Origin: Nelumbo lutea
Lineage: Eukaryota > Streptophyta > Magnoliopsida > Proteales > Nelumbonaceae
Direction of reading: 5' to 3'
Length of the DNA stretch: 64,000 nucleotides
Assembly (NCBI GenBank): GCA_022828595.1
Contig: JAKGHH010000004.1
Span: 78,272,270 to 78,336,269 of the forward strand
The position numbers and the translations under genes were made by a program. Below, piece by piece: positions 35,732-47,827 of the stretch. Numbering within the stretch: position 1 is the stretch's first letter; each line of letters starts with the position of its first letter. The notes beneath the pieces are model-generated. The model was not told the DNA's origin. It made no database searches and was given only the letters and a program-made list of their open reading frames with translations.

Positions 35732-36170
35732 TACCATATTGGGCCAACTTATGGACAAAAATATTAAACTTTTTAGAGACATATAAAAAGTTAACAGACA
35801 ATATCTTCCCAGTAATTTATTAATATTTATTAGCTTTTAAAGCCAAAATAACAAACGCTACATGGGAGAAAACTGTGATATGGTTCTATTCTTCCTTTTG
35901 CTTCTTTTAATGCTTCATAGACTGATAAGAGCTCTTATTGTTCCACCGACCCCCTGGGTTCTGGAGAAACACCCAAAAGTATATATTGGTTAGAGAAACA
36001 AATATACCTATATGAATCAATGTTAGCAGCAAATGTATCCCATCACAGAAAATGAAATGTTGAGTCGAGGGAACCTAATGCCAAGACATCATACGAGAAG
36101 ACTCCATTGGATGTGTTTGTTTTTGGTGGAAAATTCATCGATGGAAAATTAAATCGATGAGTTTAAAATT

Positions 36171-36728
36171 GAAAAAATTCCTGATCAGTATCTTGTACTT
36201 TGGCTCAAGTGATAATGTGGTCCCCAAACTTTAAAATGCAACAATTTAGCATCCAAACTTTCAAAATGTAACAATCCAATACCTTAACTTTCAAAATGTG
36301 ACAATCTAGTACTTGTTGTTATCCAGTCCATTAATCAGACATTAAGTGACATTTGAAAAATCAAAATGCCCTAAGAATGCCATCTAATTATCTTTATGTT
36401 GAATCCAAACATTGATAATAAAATGAACAATCCCAAATTCTATATTCTTCTAATCAGTCGCCAATTTTTTTGAATAGAAGAGACTAGGATTTGGGACAGT
36501 TTAGCTTTTTGTCAATGTTTGGATGGTTGATAAAGAAAATTAGATGGTATTCGAAGGGCATTTTTTACTTTTCAAATGTCACTTAACGACTGATTAACGG
36601 ACTAATTAACGGTAGGTACTGGATTGTCACATTTTGAAAGTTCGGGTACTAGATTGTTGCATTTTAAAGTTCGGGGGACCAAATTGTCACTCGAGCCGAA
36701 GTACAGGGTATTGATCAGAAATTTTCCC
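36171..36728. mobile_element. Mutator-like MITE with exact 9-bp target duplication
   Basis: Long terminal inverted repeats are present: the left end GAAAAAATTCCTGATCAG and the right end's complement GGGAAAATTTCTGATCA. Both then read TTTAAAATGCAACAAT and CTTTCAAAATGTGACAAT. The flanks are an exact TTTAAAATT (36162-36170 and 36729-36737). It is non-coding and of the same general structural type as the element at 35222. Confidence 0.78.
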
Positions 36729-37537
36729 TTTAAAATTTTAGTTGGGCCATTGGAGTGTTTTTTTATGTGATAATCGATGGGAACCTTACACTTAAAACAA
36801 ACATGTGAAAATACAGACCAGGTGTGGAGTTTTAAAATGATATGCATTTAAACTAAAAACAAATGCGAACTAATGATAGAATTTTATGTCAATTCGCATT
36901 TACACCAAAAACAAACTCAGCCTTGAGAGATAGTCCAACATATTCAATGGAAAATTTATTATAGAACAATATATTTATGATCAAATATTTCAAAGACAAA
37001 GGTGGTGTTTGGCATCGATGCCATTTTTTAAGAAAACGGTGCCACATTACTACCACGTTAGAAAAAAGTGGTGCTTTAGAAAATGGTCTCTTATTTGACA
37101 TCATTTTTTCAAGGAAAAAAAAAGGTTGCTCCAAACCACACCTCGGAAATCAGGAAAGTGTGGCCTGAAGAAATGCCAAATTCAATATTTTCTTAGAAAG
37201 CAACATGTTGCAGCCAATGGTGCAATGACATGGCATCATCTTGGGCATTGGATAAATACTGAAAAAACAGTTATACAACACTATTATCAAACAAAATCAT
37301 TACTGTTTCCCTAGAAAACAGCCTATGCAGCATTGATGCCAAAAGAGGAGCCATTTTCTAAGAAAACAATACAACAAACCCTCATACATACATTGTTTTC
37401 TCATAAAACATCTCTGAAGCAATACCTACAAAAGCATTTGATCCGTTTTAGGCCAAAACATGCATATCGGCATATCGCCCGATACGTTATAGTGTGGAAA
37501 ATTTTATATAAATATTTTGTGCTTCTGAATCAAGAAA

Positions 37538-37609
37538 TCCGTTGTCGTCCAGCGGTTAGGATATCTGGCTTTCACCCAGGAGACCCGGGTTCGATTCCCG
37601 GCAACGGAA
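37538..37609 (+). tRNA. tRNA-Glu (anticodon TTC)
   Basis: The 72-nt gene has acceptor stem TCCGTTG pairing with CAACGGA (37602-37608), discriminator A at 37609, D-arm GTCCAGCGGTTAGGAT, and anticodon loop CTTTCAC with TTC at 37571-37573. The T-arm is CCGGGTTCGATTCCCGG. All stems pair, the internal A and B boxes are intact, and TTTTT at about 37613-37617 can serve as a Pol III terminator. It reads GAA codons. It is a nuclear-type tRNA, apparently functional, and stands alone among repeats. Confidence 0.96.
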
Positions 37610-38190
37610 GCTATTTTTATCCCTTTTGGTTTCAAGTTGTTTTGAGCAGCTGCACCAGGGCTCATGACTTGCCCACTTGGGCAATAAAGCAGATCACCTG
37701 GATGTTTAAGTTTAATACCTTTTTTTTTTTTTTTTTTTTTGAATAAATCAAGAAAGGATGTTTAATATTTTGGTATGGATAAACACTTCCCTAGAATCTA
37801 ATTTGATGAGGACCCTTACCACTTTTCTAGGTAGACATATGAACTATAAAACGGAGGTGCCCCAAACAACTACACCACCCCCACCTGCACCGGGTGAAAA
37901 AGTTGAACTCAATTCCATGTCTCGCTACAATCAATTTGAGACGTTATTACCAAGATTCGAAGTATTGACCCAGAAACCGCTCCCGGAACCGGTTGCGGAA
38001 GAAAAAAGATAAAAAAAAGGCCTAAAAAACTGTATCGATTCGCCTGATACGTCCATATCGGCATATCGGATGTATCAGTATTCCTTGATTACTACTTACT
38101 AGCAAGTTAAAGACTCCTAACATGAAGGTGGTTTTTTTTTTTCTTATAATGAAGTTGGAAGTTAAATTCCATATTTTTCTCACTTTGTAT

Positions 38191-38502
38191 TAATGTTTTA
38201 AAAACCAATTCGGAATCAGAACTATTCTAGCCACTAGTGTCCAGGTTGATGGATCAATCATCCGGTTCGAATAGACGGTCTATTCTGATAAAAATTAAAA
38301 ATTTTAAAAAATAATTAAAATAAAAAATGGTCAAAAACCTTTGAACTGGTCAAATGGTTCCACCGTTTGAGTCAATTGATCATTGATCAATTTAACGTTT
38401 TTTAGCCAAGGGCCGGGTTTAGATAAAATGGAACCAGTTGCCTGGACAATTCCTGTGCTGAACGGTCCAACCCTTTGGTGCAACAGCTGTTCAAAAGCAT
38501 TG
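38191..38502. mobile_element. hAT-type MITE
   Basis: A 312-bp element starts TAATGTTTTAAAAACC and ends TTCAAAAGCATTG. It is flanked by a perfect 8-bp repeat CTTTGTAT (38183-38190 and 38503-38510). The arms share GGTTCGAA/GGTTCCACCGTTTGA-like motifs with the elements at 16395 and 20714, so the three form one family. Confidence 0.78.
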
Positions 38503-38510
38503 CTTTGTAT

Positions 38511-39508
38511 TTTATTATAGGGTTCAAGTATGATAAAAAAAATTGCAACCAATTAATAGTATAAAAGAAACGGTAACCAAACGAGATTAGCAAAATTACA
38601 AGCACTTTATTGGGAATCTGTAATCAGCAAATCCAATAACTCAACTTTCATTTCATGCGTGCATTTTTAAAATGAAAAATAAAAAAGGATGTCTTTTTTT
38701 TTTCTACAAGGAAGCTGACCTGCATTGCATGATTTTGTTTTTTAAAACAAAACCAGGTAAATATGCACAGTTTGAACCCTTTAGGGGGCATTCCACAAAA
38801 TGAATGTCGTTATTTTCATTTGTTTTTGGAATCACCACATCAACAAAAAAATAAAAATAAAAATAAAAACAAAAATAATGAACTTTGTTTATGTTTTCAA
38901 AGGAAAAAACAAATTGGTTTTGTTTCAAATACTGGTTAAAAACTGACCATCCAGGTTAGTTTCCAATAAAATACTGGTTAGAAACAAAAATAATTCATGT
39001 TTTTGGAACCAATAAAATACTGGTTTTAAAAAACAGAAACAAAATTTTTAGCCATTTTTCTGGGTTTTTTAATTTTTTTATTTTTTTTTGTCAGAGAAGG
39101 CCGTTCATTCACACCAGACAGTCAGACCGTTCAACCCAGGAACCAGACTCAGAACTGTTCTCTATTCGGTCCGATTTTAAAAATCTTGATAAAAACTAAA
39201 TTGCCATGATAAAGAGGACAGACGAACTAATAGTCTAGGGTAAAATATAAAAGCCTCCCCTAAGTTTTTTAAGAAACATAAAATCTTCCCCTATGTTTTC
39301 ACTTTAACAAAATCCTCCCTTGTAGTTTTGAAAAATCATGCACTTACCTCCCTTCCCCCATCGTCCCATGAAAGCGCTGATTTAATGTGTTTATTTTTTA
39401 AATACCAAATTTGCCCTTATATCTATTAATTAAGATATTAAAATACTCCTACAACACTATTAATTAAGAACCACAGGGCAACAAAGATAACCTAATCGTT
39501 CATCTCTC

Positions 39509-39555
<47 letters not shown>

Positions 39556-40250
39556 ATATATATATAACTCTATCCTACTCTTTGCCATTTCCATCATAGA
39601 CCCATGGTATGATATAATATAATTCTTCCCGTTTTTGGTATGCTATAAATTTTCGTCACACCATGGAAATATATACAAATATTGGGCGCTATCTTTCTCT
39701 ATGAAACATTTCCCTCAAATTTCTATAAAATCCCATTTTTTAAACTATTTCTCATCTTACAATGTTTGTGTCCTGGCTTAAATCCAAATTTCTTTGTTAG
39801 ATATCAGAACAGAGCACGTCATGAATTTTTGCAAGAAAACAAAAATATAGAAGTTTGCCTCCTTAAATCCTCTAGTTGTAGCTTGCTATTTATTTGTTGC
39901 AAAAATCGAAGTTCTTGCACATTTTTTTCTTTGTTTGTTACTAGGTAACGACAATATGAGAGGTGAGAAATGTTACACAGCGTATGCCCTTAGTTCTAAT
40001 CAGATTGATGTACTGATGCATTTATTATAAATGAATAAAAATACATAATTATTTTGTGTTATAATTGGTGTGTTTCTGTGTAACTACCCTTAAACTGGAC
40101 ACCTATGAGACTTGTGTTAGTTTAGAATGTTCTCGGTCGTTGGATAGACTTGGGGAAGTTTATCCTACCAAGGCTGACACTAATGTGCTGCCAAGCAGGT
40201 TGGGGCAGTTTGTCCAGTTTTCAGGGTTGGACCCAAAGCACATATAGTGT
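38511..40250. other. Intergenic DNA with worn repeats
   Basis: No gene is recognised. About 38935-39190 contains repeated AATACTGGTTA and GACCGTTCAACC motifs and ends CCGATTTTAAAAATCTTG, probably another worn member of the hAT family. At 39240-39330 GGGTAAAATATAAAAGCCTC resembles the end of the Mutator-like element at 3728, but no partner end was found. Confidence 0.35.
39504..39566 (+). repeat. (TC)n(TATC)n(TA)n microsatellite
   Basis: A compound simple repeat: TC units to about 39542, TATC units to about 39555, then TA units. Confidence 0.9.
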
Positions 40251-41345
40251 GTGTTTGTTTGAAACACAGAACCCAAACCAATTTTTAATTATGCCATGGA
40301 CCTTGGAGATTAGTGAGCAAAACTGAAAAGTTACACATAACCCTAGACTCGATTATGGTACTGCACTGACTGTCAGATTGGACTGTCTTTGATATGCCAA
40401 TCAATGAGATCCTTTAGGGGTCAAAACCTGGGTATGTTGGGGCAGCCTAAGAATTCACTCGAGTGGGTGATCATAATGACAGGATCAGCCCCATTGCAAA
40501 AGGTTTTAATGCTCGGGACCCATTCGAGCAAAGAGTGCAACACTGCACCTTGTAGCTAGGGGAGAGGTCCTTCCCTATCGGGCAGTGTTTGATCATTATG
40601 GGCTAAGAGGTTAAGTGTAAGAGACCATTTAGGGCTTTTTACTTGATGGGCTATATCCTACTTAAGTGCATTGTCCTTGGGCCTTCATAGGATGGTTGGA
40701 CTCGACGATCATTTAATGTAAATGTTGGGTCCATTAATAGCACATACTGATGGACTCAGGGGTTCACTATGTTTGACAGTGAATTCGGCTAGGCCTTTTC
40801 ACAGAGGCTAGGCCGAACCCATATGAACTTATGTAGGGTCATTGTTGGGGTCCCACGCCATACAAAGTGAACCAAATGGGCTAGCAACTACCTAGGGATG
40901 CAAGCCACTTACTTAATGAGTCTGAAGCCCAAGATTAATTGGATTAATTAAGTGGTCACATGACAACTTAAGCAGTCATGTGATTTGGGCGAATATGGGT
41001 TTGGATAAGGGTATAAATCAGCCATTAGATTTAGAGGATAAGTCTTATCCACTTAAAGAGTCCAAATCCAAATAATGATTTGGATTATGAGCCTCCTAAT
41101 TCGATTAGGAGTGGTGATCCTTAAGGCTAATAAAAGAGGAGATCGAAATCTTCTTCAGATCACTCTACTCTCAGAACTCTCTCTGCTCTTGCCACCCCAG
41201 AAACCCTAGTTCGTTCTCCACCTTGTGTCCGATCTTGATCAATCTTGACTTCTGATTTTTGCAAGAAAATATTAGAACAAATTCATGCTCACCTCCCTTG
41301 TTCAATCCAAGGTGTTGGATCACAGTTTTGCTGAAAATTGTGTTG
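40251..41345 (+). other. Possible LTR-like promoter block, unclassified
   Basis: The stretch lacks an open frame but has promoter-like order on the + strand: GGGTATAAATCAG (about 41008), GCTAATAAAAGAGG (41128-41141), then a pyrimidine-rich leader (TCTTCTTCAGATCACTCTAC) and AACCCTAG. This resembles the U3/R part of a plant LTR. The boundaries and target duplication could not be fixed, so an LTR is only a suggestion. Confidence 0.3.
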
Positions 41346-42613
41346 TTGAATGATGTGTTCAGAAGTGCATCGTTAAATATTTCGGAACACCAGTTTAAAC
41401 ATTTATAATTGTTATTGTTTCTCAAACAACTATTAACATAGTAAATGGGTGAGAACGGGTCGTATCCACAGGGAAGCAAGTGAAAGTTTAATATATACTT
41501 AGATCCGAACAAGAGAATGCAATCGGGAATGGCAGAAAATACGAAAATAAAATATAATATTGTTGAAATTAAATGTTTCGAGTTTAAACAAGACAATAAA
41601 TAAAAATCAAAATTTAATAAAGTATGGGAATCAACAAAGGAAATAAAAGAAATAAAAAAAAAGATCCAAAATCTGGATCCAGTGGCAGCAGCTATAGATC
41701 GGCCAAACAGCTTGCAGAAACCCCTCCTGACAAGAATCGGGCACCTATCCTTTCTACAACCCTCAAACCCCTCGAAACACCTTAGCCTTGAATCGAACGA
41801 ATTCAAATATGCAAAACAAAGAAATAAAAAAGAATTAAATCTAAAAGATTGTAGAAATAAAAATAGCAAAAAAAAAATAAAGAAAAGAAAAGAATGGTTA
41901 ATCAGATCCAGTGGCGGTAGTTGCAGAATGGTTAAACAACTTGCAGGAACCTCTCTTGACAAGATCTGGGCGTCCTCCCCTTCTACAACCCTTGAACTCC
42001 TCAAGAAACTTTAGCCTTGTTAATTGGGCGAATTGACCAATCCCTTCTACAGGACCCCTAGGGTCCTTTTTATAGAGAAGGGTGGGCACAACTAGGAATA
42101 AAGAGAAAGAGGGGGGGGTGGCAACTGAGTTTTAGCAAAAAATATGGGTGCCCTAGGGTTTAGAATGAAGAGTTAGGATAGCTCTAGGGTGATCCTAAGG
42201 CTGAGAAGAAAAGGATAAAGCATCCAATATTATGTAAGGTTGAGATTTAATGGCTAAATGTTGAATGGTGAAAATTAGAAGTTAGGTGGCTCCTATGGTT
42301 AAAATGCTAAAAAGAGAGTGCCCTAGAATGGATGGTGAGATTAGAAGGGATGGAAGGTGAGGATTTAGTAGTTAGGGGCGGCTAGGGTTTGTTAAGAGTG
42401 AAAAGAATGGGTTAAAAGGCGCCCTAGGGTTTGCTAATACAGTAAGAGGGGTGCCAAACTGGGTTTAGCAGCTAGGAGGTGTCCTCTTGCTTTTAGTTTT
42501 TCACAAAAACACCCCCTCTCTCAACTGGACTTCACACTAGCTTCCCAAAATCTGCATTTTAGCCATGAAAACTTCTCAGTTTTCCCCAGAATTTGCACAG
42601 AGACCCTTAGAGG
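41346..42613. repeat. Repeat-derived block with internal duplication
   Basis: GGGTCGTATCCACAGGGAAG (41457-41476) is a motif I associate with dispersed plant repeats. Two diverged copies follow at 41672-41815 and 41906-42035. Each contains GATCCAGTGGC(A/G), CAGCTTGCAG or CAACTTGCAG, CTTCTACAACCCT and TTTAGCCTTG-type sequence. The open frames across this block (for example 41171-42004, - strand) are low-complexity and match no family I know. Confidence 0.4.
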
Positions 42614-42621
42614 CCACAACT

Positions 42622-43054
42622 AGGGGTGGATTCGAGCCGAGTTGAGTCAAACAGTACCAAGCTCAAGCTTGGCTTGAGACTATTCTACAAGGCTCGAGCT
42701 CTAGCTCGAACTCGGTTCGAGCCAAAACCTTGAGCTCGAGCTCGGCTCGAGTCAAGAGTTTATAAGCTCGAGCTCGGCTCGGCTCGACTCGACTCATTTT
42801 ATATTTTATCAAAATATTTAGAAAAAAAATTATAATAATTAATAATATAATATTTTATTATATATTATATATATTAAATATATATATATTCGAGCTGGCT
42901 CGCGAGCCGAGCTCTAGTAGGCTTGAGCCCGACTCGTTTAATAATCGAGCCATTGAATTGGGCTCGAGATCAAGCTCGAGCTTGGCTGAAAATGAGCCAA
43001 GAAGAGCTTTTCATGACCTGAGCTCGAGCAGCTCGTGAAAAGCTCAGTTCGTTG
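42622..43054. mobile_element. hAT-type MITE missing its right terminus
   Basis: The left end AGGGGTGGATTCGAGCCGAG follows CCACAACT (42614-42621). An identical CCACAACT is at 43055-43062, but the right end reads AAAAGCTCAGTTCGTTG instead of the expected ...TACACCCCTA. This indicates loss of about 10 terminal bases while the 8-bp target duplication survived. The interior is rich in GAGCTCGAGC and GGCTCGAG motifs with an AT core (42800-42885). Confidence 0.65.
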
Positions 43055-44006
43055 CCACAACTTTGCATTTAACTGGGAAGAGGGCACATCTTGACTATTC
43101 TAAGGCCGAAAATACCCCTGAATTGATGCCCTTAAGGCATAAAAATGCAGAGTTATCACTGAACTGGCTTCAATTCAAGCTACACCAAATCTGTATTAGG
43201 TATATTTCTCCCTTTCTTTTGGTTTCAAATTTGGTCTGGTTTCGATGCAAGAACAATCCTAGAAAAAACATTTTTTTCTAAAACTGAGAATACGATTCCC
43301 AAAAGGGTGAAAGAAATTTTCTGAAACTTCACCCAACCATCTAGCATGGTTCGGCCATTCATATGATGGATTTCCCCTTCAAGAAAGAGATCACCTACTT
43401 AGATACCTACTTGTTATAATCATTGCAATTCCAGATTTTGTTGGATTTTTTTTCCTTTTGCCTTTATCCTGCTCCTAAAGTGTAAAATGTTATCTCAAGA
43501 AGGAAGAGCTTTTCATGACCTGAGCTCGAGCAGCTCGTGAAAAGCTCAGTTTGTTGCCACAACTTTGCATTTAACTGGGAAGAGGGCACATCTTGACTAT
43601 TCTAAGGCCGAAAATACCCCTGAATTGATGCCCTTAAGGCATAAAAATGCAGAGTTATCACTGAACTGGCTTCAATTCAAGCTGCACCAAATTTGTATTA
43701 GGTATATTTCTCCCTTTCTTTTGGTTTCAAATTTGGTATGGTTTCGATGCAAGAACGATCCTAGAAAAAACATTTTTTTCTAAAATTGGGAATACGATTC
43801 CCAAAAGGGTGAAAGAAAATTTCTGAAACTTCACCCAACCATCTAGCATGGTTCGGCCATTCATATGATGGATTTTCCCTTCAAGAAAGAGATCACCTAC
43901 TTAGATACCTACTTGTTATAATCATTGCAATTCCAGATTTTGTTGGATTTTTTTTCCTTTTGCCTTTATCCTGCTCCTAAAGTGTAAAATGTTATCTCAA
44001 GAAGGA
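43003..44006. repeat. 502-bp tandem duplication reaching into the copia LTR
   Basis: Copy 1 (about 43003-43504) and copy 2 (about 43505-44006) are nearly identical with an offset of exactly 502. Copy 1 ends with CCTAAAGTGTAAAATGTTATC and CTCAAGAAGG, which are the target duplication plus the first roughly 25 bases of the neighbouring copia LTR. Copy 2 runs into the real LTR. GAAGAG occurs at all three junctions (43001, 43503, 44005), marking microhomology. Confidence 0.92.
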
Positions 44007-44072
44007 AGAGTGCGATGAGATAGGAAAATGATGTCGAATGGGAGAATAAAATGTTGTGTAATTTATTATTTC

Positions 44073-44118
<46 letters not shown>

Positions 44119-44221
44119 CATGCTCTAAATGACTTGGATCAAGTAGACTAGTCGGCCTAACAAGTTGGCCACGTTTTTGTTATAGTTGTGTGTTTGTTAC
44201 AATTGCATGTCTTGGCTAACA
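43983..44221 (-). repeat. 3' LTR of the - strand copia
   Basis: 239 bp, from TGTAAAATGTTATCTCAAG to GTCTTGGCTAACA. It contains a (CA)n(TA)n microsatellite at about 44074-44118. Confidence 0.92.
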
Positions 44222-45700
44222 CCCCCCCCCCTTAAGGGATGTGTGATGGAACAACACCCAACTTGGAGTATCCTTGAGGTATTGTACCACCTGAATAGCA
44301 GCATCAAGGTGTTCTTGATGTGGTTCATGCATGAATGTGTGGATAATAAAACTCAACTCAAAACTAGTGACGGTAAGATAAACAAGGTTGCTTACCAATC
44401 TGTGATAGCGGGCTAGATCAGATAAAAGTGGGCTGGAGTCATCAATTAAGTGCTTATGTTGTTCCATTGGGGTCGAGCACATCTTGCAACATTGCATTTT
44501 GGTTTCAGTCAATATATCCATAATGTACTTGTGTTGACATAGAAATATGTCTTCATCAGATTTAGAGATCTCAATGACAAGAAAGAACCTCAAGGGCCCA
44601 AGGTCCTTGGTCTTGAAACAATTATTTATGTAGTTTTTGAGGGATGTGATGTGGCCTGGATCATCTCCAGTAATGATTAAGTCATCAACATAGAATAGGA
44701 CTGCAATATAAGAGTTATGTTGTTGAGAGGTGAATAATGAATAGTCAACAATGGATTGTTTAAATCCAATGGCAATGAGGGCTTGAGTGAATTTTGCAAA
44801 CCATTGCCAAGAAACCTACTTGAGACCATATAAAGATGTGTTTAGACGACAAACACGATGGTCCCCATGTGAGAGTAGGCCAGGAGGTGGGAATCCTGCA
44901 TGGCCTGATGACCGGTGGGTCCACAAGTGTCCAAGTCCCATTATGATCTAAGGCATCCAACTTTTCTCTCTCGGCTTACTACCAATGGGAATCCTGCATG
45001 GCCTGATGATAGGAAGAGGGTTCAGTTGGTGTTGTGGTGGAGGTGGTTAAGGCTTGAGGAGAAGAAATTGATGGAGGAATGTTACAAACAAGGTCATGAA
45101 GGTGAGATGGTATTTTGCGAGTATGAGTGGGTCTATCAAGAATGGAAAGTTCATTGGGTCTGGTTGAGGGGTTAGGGGGAGAATTATGAGTACTAGGCAC
45201 AACATTGTGCCCATTGTCCAGCTATGGTGAGAATGAATACCTATGTTATTGGGGTCATGTTGGGCGGCAACTAGCTTGGGATGAGAGTCAAAAGAAAGCA
45301 GGTCATCAACATATTTAGTGGGAGTTACCACATGATCCTTAGTCGGTTGCTGGATTGAGAATGGAAACTCTTCTTCGTGGAATGTGAAATCACAAGTGAA
45401 TATAAGTTGCTTTTCTATGTCAAACACTTGGTATCCTTTTTGGCCATAGGGATGGCCAACAAGATGCATCGAACAACATGAGCAACAAATTTATCATGAG
45501 GTTGTGGCCGAACTTGAGCGTAACATAAGGAACCGAAAACTCGGAGATGACTGTAAGTAGGTGGCTTGTAATGTAGCATCTCATATGATGACTTGCCAAA
45601 TGAGTAGGAGTAATGTTGACCAAGCATGTAGCTGTGAGATGACATTCTCCCCAAAAGGTGACTGGGAGGGAGGCTTGAAAGCACAAAGCATGAGCTACCT
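44216..45700 (-). pseudogene. copia integrase end and reverse transcriptase remnant
   Basis: The - strand carries NGTWTLVDPP (RT start, about 44945), and at 44593-44216 FFLVIEISKSDEDIFLCQHK, TPMEQHK, YHRLVSNLVYLT and HEPHQEHLDAAIQVVQYLKD, which is the RT/RNase H connection. The integrase C-terminal part (45704-45420) reads LCFQASLPVTFWGECHLTA. Many frame changes are present. The catalytic YVDD block falls in a broken stretch near 44690. Confidence 0.85.
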
Positions 45701-45703
45701 CCA

Positions 45704-46620
45704 ACAGATGTCGATGTTTCCGTTCAGCTACACCATTTTGTTGTGGCGTATCAACACAAGGTCACTGATGTACAATGCCATGTTGAGAAAAGAAATCTAC
45801 CATGGGCCCAAAGGTGTATTAACACACATTATCAGTCTGGACTTAGCGTATAGTTGATATTGTGTCTCAACCATTGAATAGAACAAGGTAAAAAACTGGT
45901 AAAATTCATATTTGTTTTTCATCAGAAAAGTCCAAGTACATTTTGAAAAATCATCTACTATGGTAAGAAAAAAAATTGAGCATTTGTGTAGGAAAGGGTC
46001 TTATAGCCTCCCCAAATATCACAATGCACTAGCTGAAATGGGGTTGTGCTCCGAATGTGGCTGACTGGAAAAGGACTCCATGGTAGCTTTGCATGATGAC
46101 AGGGATCACAACAATCATTAGAACTAAGAAGAGAGACTCCAAGGATGAGAGACATACAAGACTTAGAGGCATGGCCAAGGCATCAATATCATAGGCTGTA
46201 ACTGGTTGTAGAACTAGCAACATGGACAGATGTGGAAGTGTTGAAGCGAAGGTGATAAAGACCTTCTTGAAATTCACCCGTTCCAATTGTGGTCCTCGAG
46301 ACAAGGTCCTGTATGATATAGCGATTAGAGAAAAATAAAGTAGCGCATCGCAACTGTTGTTCAGTTTACTGATAGACAATAAGTTGTAAGTAAAGCCAGG
46401 AACGTACAAGACACCATCAAGAAAATTTTCAGATGTAAGAGATATTGTTCGATGGTGTGATACATTGACTTTGGTCCCATTTGGTAAGTTTACGGATTTA
46501 TGGATGGGGAGGGGATTGTGGTGAAGAAGCAAGGACTTAGTGGAGACAATGTGGTCAAATGCACCACTATCAAGTATCCATTCTACTGAAGAAGCAGAAT
46601 TAGTCTTACAAGATAGATTG
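45704..46620 (-). pseudogene. copia protease and integrase remnant
   Basis: The - strand reads the protease active site WILDSGAFDH (about 46583-46554), then NLPNGTKVNVSHHRTISL and VLYVPGFTYNLLSISKLN. The integrase zinc-binding and early core region reads DPCHHAKLPWSPFPVSH and FQLVHCDIWGGYKT. Frameshifts separate the pieces. Confidence 0.85.
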
Positions 46621-46862
46621 GCAGAGACATTTTCTTATGAATCCTTACTGAGAAGGGAGATCAGTTGGTTCGCATTCAAGATTAATTGGCGTAAGTCTAC
46701 CACAGGGGAAGTCTGAGTTGAGGATGACGACACAATCACTATGAATGAAGTTGCCTTCTTAGATTTATTAGACTTTGATTGTGCTTGCCTCTTCCATCCA
46801 GGTGGGTAACCATGGAGTTTGAAACATTTATCTTTGGTGTGTCCAAGCCGCTTACAGTGGTC

Positions 46863-47608
46863 TTAGAATGGATGTTTACGACTGGAGGGACGTGTCATAG
46901 TGTTGGATCGAGAAGAAACATTAAGAGATGCAGCTTCAAGACTGAGTGGAGTTCCAAGAGAAATCGCAAGTTGATGATGCTCTTCTTGGACAATTAGCAC
47001 ATAAATCTTGTTGAGATTTGGAAGAGGATCCGATCCAAGAATGCTGGAGTGAATCATGTTGATTGAGTCTCCCAATCCCATGAGAAATTGATGAATCTTT
47101 TCTTTCTCACGCTCAACCAAGAAGTATTTCAGAGCACCTCCACAGTTGCAATCTTGCCATAGTAGAGCAAGATCACACTTCAACTGATGTATGCATGGGA
47201 TGTCACCTTGTCTGAATCTTTCTTCAAGTTCACACCAGATTTCACAAGCCGATTCATTGAAGGCAATGCTGTGATGAAGTTCTTTTGCCAATGAATTAAA
47301 GATCCACACAACTACCATTGAGTTGCATTTGATCCAAACATTTTCTTCTAGTGAGGAACTCAATGGTTTTGGCAATCATCTACCTACAAAACTAAATTTA
47401 TTCTTGGCTTGTAAAGCATTTTTCATTGCTCACTACTAGATGCAGAAATTGTCACTGGTGAGCGGAAAGCGATGAGGGTCAGTCTTGGGTTGTTTGATGG
47501 ATGAAGGTAGAAAGGACTGTCAAACGGAGAGATTATATGCTCTGATCTAATCTCTTGGCTGGAATTCATGCGCAACGAATTGGAGTTCTGTTCTGCTGCC
47601 ATTGACAT
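46863..47608 (-). pseudogene. copia gag remnant
   Basis: gag starts near 47608 (MSMAAEQNSNSLRMNSSQ), and after a frame change reads WIKCNSMVVVWIFNSLAKEL, CEIWCELEERFRQGDIP and KIHQFLMGLGDSINMIHSSI. The order and spacing match the gag of the 22-kb copia. It is broken by at least one frameshift at about 47400. Confidence 0.87.
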
Positions 47609-47691
47609 AAAACGAAGCAGTTCCGGTTGAAGCTACAAGGGAAGAGGAACCAAGGACGACGATCGGATCAAAGTCAGTGGCTCTGATACCA

Positions 47692-47784
47692 TGTAAAATG
47701 TTATCGCAAAAAGAAAGAGTGCGATGAGATATGAAAACAATGTCAAATGGGAGAATAAAATGATGTGTGTAATTTATTATTTTG

Positions 47785-47827
<43 letters not shown>

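Noticed and set aside
37333..37746. 137-residue protein overlapping the tRNA gene
   Set aside because: The frame reads through an intact tRNA-Glu and a poly(T) run; no homology.
39240..39330. Second complete Mutator-like element like the one at 3728
   Set aside because: Only one end (GGGTAAAATATAAAAGCCTC) is visible; no inverted partner or target duplication was found.
41171..42004. 277-residue protein on the - strand
   Set aside because: The longest open frame in the window, but low-complexity, made of duplicated repeat segments, with no recognisable domain and no splice context.
43063..43783. Two identical 72-residue proteins
   Set aside because: They are the same frame seen twice because of the 502-bp tandem duplication; no family match.
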